Below, in pieces: positions 50,393 through 59,238 of a stretch of 64,000 nucleotides of DNA (positions within the stretch are counted from its first letter, which is position 1; every line of letters starts with the position of its first letter). Origin of the DNA: Pseudonocardia autotrophica (GTDB lineage: Bacteria; Actinomycetota; Actinomycetes; Mycobacteriales; Pseudonocardiaceae); the NCBI RefSeq assembly GCF_003945385.1, contig NZ_AP018920.1:2480001-2544000 (forward strand). The letters run 5' to 3'. The notes beneath the pieces are model-generated. The model did no database searches. It saw nothing but the letters and a program-made list of their open reading frames with translations, and was not told the DNA's origin. A program made the translations under genes and the position numbers.

Positions 50393-50641
50393 CTACCGGG
50401 GGAACCTCACAAGAACACACAGCGAGCACGGCAGGCGGCTCATACCTTGGTCGTAGGCCGCGTGGTACGGGACGCCGGACTGGCGAATTCGCTGCCAGAC
50501 CTGGGCTTCGGTCCAGTCGTGGATCGGCAGCCAGGTGTCGACGGTTCGCCGGCCACTGCTGGCGGCCTCGTCGCGGCTCAAGGGTGTCTGCTGGCACTGA
50601 GCAATGTCGGCTGGCGCCGAGTGGTCACCCATCGCGATCAC
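50393..50641 (-). pseudogene. PAPS-reductase-family fragment
   Basis: RRTVDTWLPIHDWTEAQVWQ followed by SGVPYHAAYDQGMSRLPCSL is the conserved C-terminal part of phosphoadenosine-phosphosulfate-reductase-like proteins often found on actinobacterial mobile elements. The sequence is cut at CSLCVL by the end of IS3-D, and its N-terminal P-loop part is missing on the other side. Only about 60 residues are meaningful. Non-functional remnant. Confidence 0.65.
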
Positions 50642-50738
50642 TCATGGTGACTGTCGCCGCCGGGTGAAAACTGACCCCGTCTGACCGACCGCTCGGGTCC
50701 AGGACGTGGGTAAGCGGGTCAGTGACCGAGGGGCGTGG

Positions 50739-51419
50739 TCAGGGATTGCTTGCCGAGGGTGGCTCGCCGCTGATGGCGCGCCAGGCCGCGTCGGAATCAA
50801 CGGTGTCGGCGAGGTCGTGGTTGGTGAGTACGGCGAGCGCGTCGATGGCTGTCAGCCAGTCGCGGCTACGCCGGTGCACCTCGTCGCTGGGGTCGTATCG
50901 GTTCAGGACGACTAGCACCTCGTATCCGGTGAGGGCTCGCGCGGCGAGGCGCACCTGGGACACAACTCCTAGGACAGGCTCGGTGACCAGTAGCACGAGG
51001 TCCGGTCTCACCCGCTGCGCCAGTGAGAGGGTGTCGCCGTCATGGGCGATTGGTGAGCACAGCCCGCCTGCGCCCTCGACGAAGCCGATGGCGACGCCTG
51101 CGGGCCAGTCGAGTTCGGCGACGAGGTCGTCGAGCAGGATCGGAGCCAGTTGTAGGGTGTCGGCGGCCATCGGTGGCGCGAGGGGTACCGGGTACCACCG
51201 GTGTGGCGGGCACACCGTGTCGGCGGGCGTGTCGGTTGCCTCGCCGAGCACGGCGGCGTCGGTCGCGGTCTCACCGGGTGTGAACGACTGCGCCGGTTTG
51301 CGGGCCGCGACCTCGATGCCAAATGCTCGCAATCGTCGCGACAAGGCGGCGGTCACCCAGGTCTTGCCGACCTCGGTGCCGGTGCCGGTGACCAGGATGA
51401 GTCGGCTAGGTCGGGTCAT
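50739..51419 (-). CDS. bioD: Dethiobiotin synthetase
   Basis: A 226-aa BioD, which closes the ureido ring of biotin from diaminopelargonate, CO2 and ATP. The P-loop is LVTGTGTEVGKTWVTAALS, followed by VAARKPAQSF (substrate Lys) and the switch region FVEGAGGLCSPIAHDG. The nucleotide-specificity segment VLVVLNRYDPSDEVHR comes late. ATG 51419 is chosen because the family begins at this point. No other biotin genes are in the window. It is the last of a set of minus-strand metabolic genes (icd, ilvD, fabI, bioD), separated from fabI by an unexplained 516-base gap. Confidence 0.92.
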   Translation of the reverse strand: MTRPSRLILVTGTGTEVGKTWVTAALSRRLRAFGIEVAARKPAQSFTPGETATDAAVLGEATDTPADTVCPPHRWYPVPLAPPMAADTLQLAPILLDDLVAELDWPAGVAIGFVEGAGGLCSPIAHDGDTLSLAQRVRPDLVLLVTEPVLGVVSQVRLAARALTGYEVLVVLNRYDPSDEVHRRSRDWLTAIDALAVLTNHDLADTVDSDAAWRAISGEPPSASNP

Positions 51420-51935
51420 GGAGCGCTCGCTGGCTGGTCGCAGACTGGGCAAGATCTCGGCTGGTTGAACCGGTGGGAGGTCGAAGGGGACCGTGACGTC
51501 GCCGCTGTTGAGTCGGTCGTCCTGCATCCGGGAGGCACGGTCTGGGTGAAGGTGGCGGACGTGGCATCGAACCCGCTGTCGCTGCGGTGGCTCCGGTCGC
51601 GGTCCGTGCGCATCCAGGCGGGGGTGGCGAGGCCCCGGCGCCGACGCTGTAGCCGAGCGACATCGGCACGGCGGTCACCGGCGCCTGTCGGTGGACCACG
51701 TCGGGCGAATCTCGTTCCTTGCCTGCGCAGCCGACGGCCGTGGCGGTGTCGACGAGATGTTGCTCGGTCTGATGTGGTGAGTCTCCGGTCCCCCTGGTGT
51801 AGTGGCCGGTGGTGGTCCACCGTGGCGTGTCACCGCGATCGTGATCTCTGGGTGGGCCGGCTTCGGCCTGGGTGCGGTCTATCGCCACGCACCTGCCCTG
51901 GTCAGTGTGGAGGTGTTGGACGTCCGCGTGGCCCA
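51420..51935. other. Unassigned gap between fabI-like gene and bioD
   Basis: About 516 bases without a recognised gene. Open frames exist on both strands, but none has a family pattern, and amino-acid composition is poor. In the minus-strand frame the segment after MMGHADVQHLHTDQ might be a small unknown protein, but no ribosome site supports it. The spacing would also fit a decayed gene within the metabolic set. Confidence 0.4.
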
Positions 51936-52721
51936 TCATGATCCCTGTTGGCGCAGGGGCGCGGCCATGGCGTGGTAGCCGCCGTCGACGTGGAGGATCT
52001 CGCCGGTGATAGCGCGGGCGAGGTCGGAGAACAGGAAGCAGACGGCGTCGGCCACCGGGGTCGAGTCGGCTGGGTCCCACCGCAGGGGCGAACGGGTTGC
52101 CCAGGCGTCGAGCAGGGCTTCGAAGCCGGGGATGCCGGTGGCCGCCCGGGTGTGGATCGGCCCGGCCGCGACGAGGTTGACCCGGATTCCGGCAGGCCCG
52201 AGGTCGCGTGCGAGGTACCGGTTGAGCGACTCCAGTCCGGCTTTGCAGACGCCCATCCAGTTGTAGACCGGCCACGCGGCGCCGGCGTCGAAGTCGAGCC
52301 CGACCAGGCTGGCGCCGGAGGGTGGGGCGAGCCGGTTCACCGCCGCGGCGAGCGCGGCGAGGGATACGGTGCTGGTCTGGAACGCCAGTCCGATCCCTTC
52401 GGGTCGGGCGTTGAGTAGGGGGCCTGCCAGGGCGTCGGCGGGTGCGAAGGCGATGGCGTGCAGGGCGCCGTCGAGTCTCTCCCACCGCTCAGCGATCGTT
52501 GCGGTGAGCCGGGCGGCGTCGTCGGAGGCGGTGGCGTCGAAGGGGATGACGTCGATGTCGCCGGTGAGCTGCGCTGCCGCCGCACGGGCCCGATCGAGGT
52601 CGCGGGGGAGCCCGGTGAGCAGCACCTCGGCGCCGAGCTGTTGGGCGCGGCGGGCGACGGCGAAGGCGATGCTGTCGGTGGTGACGACCCCGGTCACCAG
52701 GATGTGCTTGCCGTTCAACAC
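51936..52721 (-). CDS. fabI: Enoyl-ACP reductase, FabI/InhA-like
   Basis: A 261-aa short-chain dehydrogenase of the FabI/InhA type: HILVTGVVTTDSIAFAVARR is the divergent nucleotide motif, the catalytic Tyr and Lys are in VYNWMGVCKAGLESLNRYLA, and ATRSPLRWDPADSTPVADAV and GEILHVDGGYHAM complete the fold. It would reduce enoyl-ACP with NADH, the last step of type II fatty acid elongation. GTG 52721 has AAGGAG seven bases upstream on the minus strand. Its place away from other fatty-acid genes, beside ilvD and icd in an IS-rich region, suggests a second copy acquired for a special purpose. Confidence 0.92.
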   Translation of the reverse strand: MLNGKHILVTGVVTTDSIAFAVARRAQQLGAEVLLTGLPRDLDRARAAAAQLTGDIDVIPFDATASDDAARLTATIAERWERLDGALHAIAFAPADALAGPLLNARPEGIGLAFQTSTVSLAALAAAVNRLAPPSGASLVGLDFDAGAAWPVYNWMGVCKAGLESLNRYLARDLGPAGIRVNLVAAGPIHTRAATGIPGFEALLDAWATRSPLRWDPADSTPVADAVCFLFSDLARAITGEILHVDGGYHAMAAPLRQQGS

Positions 52722-52880
52722 AGTGCGGCTCCTTCGCGGGGGTTGGTGTCTGCGGCCCGGCAGGCGTGGGCCGTGGCGCTTGGTGGGCGTCGATGGCCCG
52801 GCGGATGCCGGGTCCGGTCGTGGCGGTGATTCCTTCGATAGGGCGGTCGGCGTTGGCGGCACCGCCGATGCGCCCCGCAG

Positions 52881-52912
52881 GCCGTGCCGCCGGCAGGCGC
52901 CGGCGGCACGGC
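52881..52912 (-). terminator. Strong hairpin terminator after ilvD
   Basis: A perfect 14-bp GC stem (GCCGTGCCGCCGGC and its complement) with a four-base loop AGGC lies 58 bases beyond the ilvD stop. It separates ilvD from the fabI-like gene, which then needs its own promoter in 52722-52880. Nothing else is seen in 52722-52970. Confidence 0.8.
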
Positions 52913-52970
52913 GACAGGAGAAAGCCGGATCGCTCGCGTGACATGATGTTGTTTCCGTCGGGAGGGCTGC

Positions 52971-54653
52971 TCATCGTGGGGTGGCGCCGACGAGCGCCCC
53001 CTGCGAGGCGCAGCCGACGAGGCGGCTGTACTTGGCTAGGAAGCCGTTGCCGGTCGGGGCAGGGGGTGGGTGCCAGCGGTGACGGCGTCGTTCGAGTTCG
53101 GCAGGGTTGACGTCGAGATCGATGGTGCGTGCTGGGATGTCGATCATGATCGGGTCGCCGTCGGCGACCAGCGCCAGCGGCCCGCCGGCAGCGGCCTCGG
53201 GGGCGACGTGGCCGACGCAGAGGCCGGTGGTGGCGCCGGAGAAGCGGCCGTCAGTGACCAGCGCCACCTGGTCACCCAGGCCGGTGCCGCGGACAGCGGC
53301 GGTGACGGCGAGCATCTCCGGCATTCCCGGCCCGCCGCGTGGGCCTTCGTACCGGATCACGATCACCTCGCCTGCGGTGAGGCGGCCGCCTGCGACGTAG
53401 CTCATGGCGGCGTCTTCGTTGTCGAAGACCCGGGCCGTGCCCTGGAAGCGGTCGACGCTCAGGCCGGCCATCTTGACCACCGCGCCGCTGGGGGCGAGTG
53501 CCCCGCGGAGGATGGCCAGGCCGCCGTCGGGGCGGAGCGGGTCGTCTGGCGTTCGGAGGACCGTACCGTCGGGTTTCGGGGCTGCGAGTTCGGCGAGGTT
53601 CTCGGCCAGGGTGGCTCCGGTGACGGTCAGGCAGTCTCTGTGGAGCAGCCCGGCGTCCAGCAGCACGGCGAGCACTGCGGGCACGCCACCGACCTGGTGC
53701 AGGTCGACCATGACGTGGCGCCCACCGGGACGGAGATCAGCGATGTGGGGGGTGCGTCGGCTGATCCGGTCGAAGTCGTCGAGGGTGAGGCGGACGCCGG
53801 CTTCGTGGGCGATGGCGGGCAGGTGCAGCGCGGCGTTGGTCGACCCACCCAGGGCCATGACCACGGTGATGGCGTTCTCGAACGCTTCGCGGGTGAGGAT
53901 GTCGCGTGGGCGGATCCCGGCGCGCAGGGCGGCGATGACGGCTGTGCCGCTGTCGTGGGCGATGCCTGCGCGGGTGGGGTCGACAGCGGGTGCGGATGCC
54001 GAACCGGGCAGTGCGATACCAAGGGCTTCGGCTTCGGCGGCGATCGTGTTGGCGGTGTACATGCCGGCGCACGACCCGGCTCCCGGGCACGCGGCGCGTT
54101 CCAGATCGTCCAGGTCGTCGGTGCTGAGCAGGCCGCTTGCCTGCGCGCCGACGGCCTCGAAAACGTCCTGGATCGTCACCGGCTGACCCCGCCAGCTACC
54201 GGGGAGGGAGGAACCGCCGTACACGAACACCGTGGGTACGTTGAGGCGTGCGGCGGCCATGAGCATCCCGGGAAGGCTCTTGTCGCAGCCGGCGATGGTG
54301 ACCATCGCGTCGAGCTGTTCGGCCTCCATGACGCACTCGACCGAATCTGCGATGAGGTCCCGGCTGGGAAGTGACGCGCGCATGCCGCGGTGCCCCATGG
54401 CGATCCCATCGGAGATGGCGATGGTCGAGAACCGCATCGCCACCCCGCCGGCCTCTCTGACCCCGTCGGCCGCCGCGCCTGCCAGGCGGTCGAGGCCGGT
54501 GTTGCAGGGTGTGAGGTCGTTGGCGGCCGCGGCCACGCCGATCTGCGGCCGGGTGAAGTCCTCGTCGTCGAAGCCGACTGCCCGCAGCATTGCCCGAGCC
54601 GGTGTTCGGGTGACGCCGTCGGTGACGATTCGGCTACGGTGACGCGGGTCCAT
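52971..54653 (-). CDS. ilvD: Dihydroxy-acid dehydratase
   Basis: A 560-aa IlvD that dehydrates dihydroxy-isovalerate or dihydroxy-methylvalerate in valine and isoleucine synthesis using an Fe-S cluster. Cluster cysteines are visible in [22 protein letters not shown] and [19 protein letters not shown]. The Mg-carbamate Lys region and [32 protein letters not shown] and [19 protein letters not shown] are all standard. ATG 54653 begins at the conserved start of the family. It is preceded by icd after 35 bases and is probably co-transcribed with it. No other branched-chain amino acid genes are nearby. Confidence 0.95.
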   Translation of the reverse strand: MDPRHRSRIVTDGVTRTPARAMLRAVGFDDEDFTRPQIGVAAAANDLTPCNTGLDRLAGAAADGVREAGGVAMRFSTIAISDGIAMGHRGMRASLPSRDLIADSVECVMEAEQLDAMVTIAGCDKSLPGMLMAAARLNVPTVFVYGGSSLPGSWRGQPVTIQDVFEAVGAQASGLLSTDDLDDLERAACPGAGSCAGMYTANTIAAEAEALGIALPGSASAPAVDPTRAGIAHDSGTAVIAALRAGIRPRDILTREAFENAITVVMALGGSTNAALHLPAIAHEAGVRLTLDDFDRISRRTPHIADLRPGGRHVMVDLHQVGGVPAVLAVLLDAGLLHRDCLTVTGATLAENLAELAAPKPDGTVLRTPDDPLRPDGGLAILRGALAPSGAVVKMAGLSVDRFQGTARVFDNEDAAMSYVAGGRLTAGEVIVIRYEGPRGGPGMPEMLAVTAAVRGTGLGDQVALVTDGRFSGATTGLCVGHVAPEAAAGGPLALVADGDPIMIDIPARTIDLDVNPAELERRRHRWHPPPAPTGNGFLAKYSRLVGCASQGALVGATPR

Positions 54654-54688
54654 GTCTTCTCCCAGCTTCGCTTGGTCAGCTCGGCCCT

Positions 54689-56134
54689 TCACTGGCCCTG
54701 GCCTCGGGTGAATGCGGGTTCGCCGTCGAAGGCGTAGAGGCCTTCGGTCTTGATCGGTTCGATGCCGTGCTCGACCATTCGGGCCTGGAGGGCGACGACC
54801 TCGGCGGCGGTGGTGGTCCCGCGCGGGTCGAGGAAGCGGCATCGCCAGTGGTCGGTGAGCAGGGTCTCGGGCGCGCCGCCTGGCCAGACCTTCTGTCCCC
54901 GGTTGGAGATCATGTCAAGGTGCAGGGGTGCGGCGAACGGACGAAGCTTGGCGGCGAGTTCGTCTGGGGTGGTGTCTGGGCTGTGGACGAACACATCGAC
55001 GCCGAGCTGGGTCTTGGCGGCAGCGGATCGGCCCGCGAGCTTGACGGTGATCGGCCTGTGCTGGGCGTAGTGCGTTGCCGGCAGCCGGGTGGGTTCTTGG
55101 CCGAGACGGTCGATGACCGATGCCGCGAACGCCGTGGTGCCGACCTTGGAGGTGCTGGTATCGGGCTCGTAGATGTCGTAGGTGTGGATGCCGTCTTCGA
55201 TGGTCCGCAGCCAGGCGTTGTGGACTCGGCTCGCGACGTCGGCTTGTCTGATGTGGACCAGCATCTGCACCGCGGCCAGCAGCAGCCCTGAAGGATTCGC
55301 AACGTCTTGGCCGGCTCGCCGGGGGGCGGATCCGTGGATGGCTTCGAACATGGCGACTCGCTCGCCGATGTTCGCGCTTCCGGCGAGGCCAACAGATCCG
55401 GCGATCTGGGCGGCGATGTCGGAGAGGATGTCGCCGTAGAGGTTCGGCAGGACGACGACGTCGAACGCCTCGGGGGTGTCGGCGAGCTTGGCCGCACCGA
55501 TGTCGACGATCCAATGCTCTGCCTGGATATCGGGGTAGTCGGCGGCGACCTCGTCGAACACCCGGTGGAACAGGCCGTCGGTCATCTTCATGATGTTGTC
55601 CTTGGTGAACGCTGTCACCTTGGTTCGCCGATAGGCGGTGGCGTACTCGAAGGCGTAGCGAATTACCCGCTCGCATCCCTGCCGGGAGATGAGCTTGAGG
55701 CACTGCACGACCTCGTCGGTCTGGCGGTGCTCGATGCCGGCGTAGAGGTCCTCTTCGTTCTCCCGGACGATGACGACGTCCATGCCAGGATGCTTGGTGG
55801 CGACGAACGGTGCGTAGGCGACGCATGGCCGGACGTTGGCATAGAGACCGAACGTCTTGCGCACGGTGACGTTGAGGCTCTTGAACCCTCCGCCTTGAGG
55901 GGTGGTGATGGGCGCCTTGAGGAACACACCCGTGCGGCGGATCGACTCGAGCGCCTCGGGAGTGACGCCGGCGGGATTGCCAGCCTGATAGACCGACTCT
56001 CCGATGGTGATCGTGTCGATATCAAGGGCCGCGCCTGCGGCGTGGAGCACCGAAAGGGTGGCTTCCATGATTTCCGGACCGATTCCGTCTCCGTGGGCGA
56101 CGGTGATCGGTGCGGATGTGGAATGCGTGGTCAT
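54689..56134 (-). CDS. icd: NADP-type isocitrate dehydrogenase, long form with C-terminal extension
   Basis: A 481-aa beta-decarboxylating dehydrogenase. [20 protein letters not shown] is the N-terminal signature, [20 protein letters not shown] holds the isocitrate-binding Ser, Asn and Arg residues, and [33 protein letters not shown] and [20 protein letters not shown] follow. A C-terminal domain of about 130 residues (from VTVKL-like [20 protein letters not shown] on) matches the long Thermus/Rickettsia-type ICDH. Isocitrate is the expected substrate, although isopropylmalate or homoisocitrate relatives share the fold. ATG 56134 has AGGAG four bases upstream. It precedes ilvD by 35 bases. Confidence 0.88.
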   Translation of the reverse strand: MTTHSTSAPITVAHGDGIGPEIMEATLSVLHAAGAALDIDTITIGESVYQAGNPAGVTPEALESIRRTGVFLKAPITTPQGGGFKSLNVTVRKTFGLYANVRPCVAYAPFVATKHPGMDVVIVRENEEDLYAGIEHRQTDEVVQCLKLISRQGCERVIRYAFEYATAYRRTKVTAFTKDNIMKMTDGLFHRVFDEVAADYPDIQAEHWIVDIGAAKLADTPEAFDVVVLPNLYGDILSDIAAQIAGSVGLAGSANIGERVAMFEAIHGSAPRRAGQDVANPSGLLLAAVQMLVHIRQADVASRVHNAWLRTIEDGIHTYDIYEPDTSTSKVGTTAFAASVIDRLGQEPTRLPATHYAQHRPITVKLAGRSAAAKTQLGVDVFVHSPDTTPDELAAKLRPFAAPLHLDMISNRGQKVWPGGAPETLLTDHWRCRFLDPRGTTTAAEVVALQARMVEHGIEPIKTEGLYAFDGEPAFTRGQGQ

Positions 56135-56175
56135 GCTGCTCCTGAGACCGAGGACGTGACGGGACGATGGGTGGG

Positions 56176-56769
56176 CTAGGGGCGAGTCGTTGCGGTGCCG
56201 CGTAAGAGCCGGCATCCGGCGCTGGTCGTGCCGCACGGTCCACTGATGCCCTGCTCTGGGTCATCGATGTACCAGTGGGTCGCGACCAGGTGCGGATAGC
56301 GGCTGCGGAGTTGGTTGGCGTTGACGGTGTGGTCGGAGTCGGTGTGCGCGAACACCGGAAAGAACGCTCCCGGCAGGCTCGCCGCGGGCGCCGCGCCCTG
56401 CACCAGGAAGTCGAGGACCCGGTGCCGTCGCTGGTGGGGGTTGTGGGCCTCGCGCAGGGCGGGACCGCCGAGCCAGCACAGCGACCACAGCCCGGACACC
56501 GAGGAGGATGTCCGGATCCCCACCGGCACTTCTGGCAGGCGCTCTTCCGGGGGGTCGTCGACGGCGCATCCGCAGGTCTGCCGACGCTCGCCGCACGGGA
56601 ACAACGTGGGCAGGTCCGCGTCAAGTTCGCGGCGGATCCATATCCCGAGCAGGGTGTCACACTGATCTGGATCGTCGCCGTAGCGACGGTGGTGGACCAG
56701 GTAGTCGCTCGCCTGCTCGACGGAGACCTCGGCGAGGTCCACGCTTCGGATCAGTAGAAGCACGCTCAT
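56176..56769 (-). CDS. Hypothetical protein, first gene of the icd-ilvD set
   Basis: 197 aa, not recognised. It starts with a hydrophobic strand (MSVLLLIRSVDLAEVSVEQA), then YLVHHRRYGDDPDQCDTL. It has seven or so cysteines, some in metal-ligand-like spacing (FPCGERRQTCGCAVDD), a His-rich middle (REAHNPHQRRHRVLDF) and a conserved-looking end with THWYIDDPEQGISGPC. The AGAGAGG ribosome site six bases before ATG 56769 and the 41-base gap to icd suggest it is a true gene in the same unit. A zinc- or iron-binding role is only a guess. Confidence 0.55.
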   Translation of the reverse strand: MSVLLLIRSVDLAEVSVEQASDYLVHHRRYGDDPDQCDTLLGIWIRRELDADLPTLFPCGERRQTCGCAVDDPPEERLPEVPVGIRTSSSVSGLWSLCWLGGPALREAHNPHQRRHRVLDFLVQGAAPAASLPGAFFPVFAHTDSDHTVNANQLRSRYPHLVATHWYIDDPEQGISGPCGTTSAGCRLLRGTATTRP

Positions 56770-57047
56770 GGGGTACCTCTCTTTCAAGCGGCTCTGTTAC
56801 GTGGTTGTTCCGTCGGGCTCGTGCCGTGCGCCTGCGGCGTCGCGGCGGAGCCAGGTCCTCCCGCGTCGTGCCGGGTGGGACGCCGCCTTCGGGTGGTGTG
56901 GGCATGGGTGGTGTGGGGCGGTCACGGGAGCGTCTCCTGGGTGTCGGTGCTGGGGTGCCAGGGCTGCCACCCGGTGGGGGTGTAGCGGTGAGTGGCGTCC
57001 ACCAAGGTGGTGTGCGACCCGGTCCTGGTCAGGGCCGTGGCGTCGAG
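56770..57047. other. Spacer with IS256 left flank
   Basis: No gene recognised. The minus strand has a short frame ending in ALTRTGSHTTLVDATHRYTP, of unknown meaning. The promoter of the icd-ilvD unit should lie here, but no clear -10/-35 pair was seen. Confidence 0.4.
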
Positions 57048-58402
57048 GTGTGGGGCGGCCACCGCGTGATCTTCTGGAGACCTTCCACAGTGCTTCAGGA
57101 GTTCCACGCGATGACCGCACCCTCCAGTATCGACCCCTCCGAGTTCCTGCACGAGCAGCTGTCCCAGGCGAGTCCCGATCTGCTGCGCCAGATGCTCACC
57201 ACGTTCATCAACACACTCATGTCCGCCGATGCCGACGCAGTGTGCGGGGCAGCGTGGGGCGAGCGCAGCGAGGCCCGCACGAACATCCGCAACGGCTACC
57301 GACACCGTGACTTCGACACCCGCGCGGGCACCATCGACGTAGCGATCCCGAAGCTGCGCAACGGTTCCTACTTCCCCGACTGGTTGCTGGAACGTCGCCG
57401 CCGGGCGGAGCGGGCACTCACGACGGTGGTCGCGACCTGCTATCTGCTCGGGGTGTCGACGCGGCGGATGGAGAAGCTCGTCGAGTCCCTCGGGATCACC
57501 AGACTGTCGAAGTCGCAAGTCTCGGAGATGGCCCGAGACCTCGACGGCCAGGTCGAGCAGTTCCGGACCCGCCCGCTCGACCAGGGCCCGTACACCTTCA
57601 TCGCCGCCGACGCCCTGGTCTTGAAGGTGCGTGAGGGCGGGCGGGTGGTCAACGTGCACGCTCTGCTGGCCACCGGCGTCAACGCTGACGGGCACCGGGA
57701 GATCCTCGGCCTGCAGGTCACCTCCGCCGAGGACGGAGCCGGCTGGCTCGGGTTCTTCCGAGACCTGACCGCCCGCGGCCTGTCCGGGGTCCGGCTGGTC
57801 ACCAGCGACGCTCATGCCGGGCTCGTCCACGCGATCGGCGCCACCCTGCCCGGCGCTGCCTGGCAGCGCTGCAGGACGCACTACGCGGCGAACCTGATGG
57901 CCGCTACCCCCAAGTCCAGCTGGCCGTGGGTGCGGGCGCTGCTGCACTCGGTCTACGACCAGCCCGACGCCACCAGCGTTCACGCCCAGTTCGACCGGGT
58001 CCTCGACGGCGTGGCGGAGAAACTCCCGACGGTGTCCGAGCACCTCGACACCGCCCGCGCCGACGTCCTGGCCTTCACCAGCTTCCCGAAAGAGGTCTGG
58101 CGACAGATCTGGTCGAACAACCCCTCCGAGCGACTCAACCGCGAGATCCGGCGTCGCACCGACGTCGTCGGCATCTTCCCGGACCGCAACTCGCTGATCC
58201 GTCTCGTCGGCGCCGTGCTGGCCGAGCAACACGACGAATGGGCCGAGGGACGCCGCTACCTCGGCCTCGAGGTCCTCGCCCGCTCCCGCGTCACCGCAGT
58301 CCCCGGCACCGGCTCCAGCAGCGAGGAGGTGACCTCAACAGACACGATCCCGGCGCTCAGCGCCTGACAGAACTAGAAGATCACGCGGTAGTCGTCACAC
58401 AC
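57048..58402 (+). mobile_element. IS256-family element (boundaries approximate)
   Basis: The inward-reading ends GTGTGGGGCGGCCACCGCGT and GTGTGTGACGACTACCGCGT continue as GATCTTCT on both sides, a 28-base imperfect inverted repeat. No 8-base target duplication could be matched, so either the true ends lie a few bases outside or the flanks were rearranged. It contains one intact transposase gene. Confidence 0.75.
57111..58367 (+). CDS. IS256-family (Mutator-type) transposase
   Basis: A 418-aa transposase: LMSADADAVCGAAWGERSEA, RNGYRHRDFDTRAGTIDVAI, then TTVVATCYLLGVSTRRMEKL and the catalytic Asp in TFIAADALVLKVREGGRVVN. The second Asp is in VRLVTSDAHAGLVHAI, QRCRTHYAANLM is the C/H-containing family signature, and the Glu is in NNPSERLNREIRRRTDVVG. 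Length and motif order are normal and the frame is intact. ATG 57111 is the family start; the frame is open far upstream but without homology. It lies 53 bases from the 3' end of dabA, facing it. Confidence 0.93.
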   Translation: MTAPSSIDPSEFLHEQLSQASPDLLRQMLTTFINTLMSADADAVCGAAWGERSEARTNIRNGYRHRDFDTRAGTIDVAIPKLRNGSYFPDWLLERRRRAERALTTVVATCYLLGVSTRRMEKLVESLGITRLSKSQVSEMARDLDGQVEQFRTRPLDQGPYTFIAADALVLKVREGGRVVNVHALLATGVNADGHREILGLQVTSAEDGAGWLGFFRDLTARGLSGVRLVTSDAHAGLVHAIGATLPGAAWQRCRTHYAANLMAATPKSSWPWVRALLHSVYDQPDATSVHAQFDRVLDGVAEKLPTVSEHLDTARADVLAFTSFPKEVWRQIWSNNPSERLNREIRRRTDVVGIFPDRNSLIRLVGAVLAEQHDEWAEGRRYLGLEVLARSRVTAVPGTGSSSEEVTSTDTIPALSA

Positions 58403-59238
58403 CACGCCAGCGGACTTGACCTAGCGGTGCCACCGGTCATCGGGGCGTTCCCGCGCGGTGAGGCCGACCCAGTCGTGGCTGAACATGTGGTGCAGTACCG
58501 TGTTGCGTGCGATGAGGGTGTCCAGCCTGCGCAAGGGCGCCTGCACGATGGCGAGCAGGCGTTGCGGTTCGTGTCGGGCGTGGTGTCCGTCGGTGAGGGA
58601 CTGCCAGGGCAGGCCGGGCAGGAGGTCGCTGGTGTGGCCGTTCATGACACCCAGGCCCCCGCCGGTGACGTTGTGCAGGGTCTTGCTGCCGGCGCCGAAG
58701 GCGTGCGGCTCGATGGTGGCGAAGTAGTACTGGCTATTGATCCAGTGCGCGACGACGAGCGGCGCGGTGAGGATGGTTTCCAGGACGGTGCCAGCCGGGT
58801 CGAGGTCGGGGTCGTAGTCGTGGAGGAACGCGCGGCTGTGCAGGTTGATGCCGCGGGTGAGGGCGCGCGGCGCGATGACGAAGGCGGCGTTGTCGGCGAG
58901 ACCCCATTCGGGGAAGACCTGGGCCCAGTCGCGGGCACGGGCGCGGGTGTGGCGGGCCGCGCGCCGGGGGCGGGGCCGGGTGGGTGCGCCAGGCAGGATG
59001 GCGCAGCGTTCGGCGGCCAGTCTGGTGCCGGCCGTGCGGAGATCGGCGGTGAGCGTGTCGGCGTCCCGGCGGTGGCTGTCGGGCAGGAGGTGGGCGTCCA
59101 GCAGGCGCACGGTGTCGGTGGTGGTGTCGTGTTCGGCCGGGATGAACCAGGTGTCGTCGGGAATGGTGATGCCGCGGGCGGCCAGGTGACGGCGGACCTG
59201 CGGATCGGTAGCTGTCAAGTCAACTGAGACAGTTGATC

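Larger units (their letters stand above)
44954..50409 (+). mobile_element. IS3-family element IS3-D, outermost of a four-level nest
   Basis: The inverted-repeat ends TGAGGTTCCCCCGCTAGCTC and TGAGGTTCCCCCGGTAGCGC (read inward) are close to those of IS-C. Without its contents it is 1,326 bp. No target duplication is seen (TGT on the left, CAA on the right). It joins an IS4 fragment to a PAPS-reductase fragment, so its flanks have been rearranged after insertion. Confidence 0.88.

Noticed and set aside
51406..52485. Long minus-strand frame across fabI and the gap before bioD
   Set aside because: It is a shadow of the fabI-like gene in another frame; the composition is Arg/Pro-rich and shows no conserved motif.
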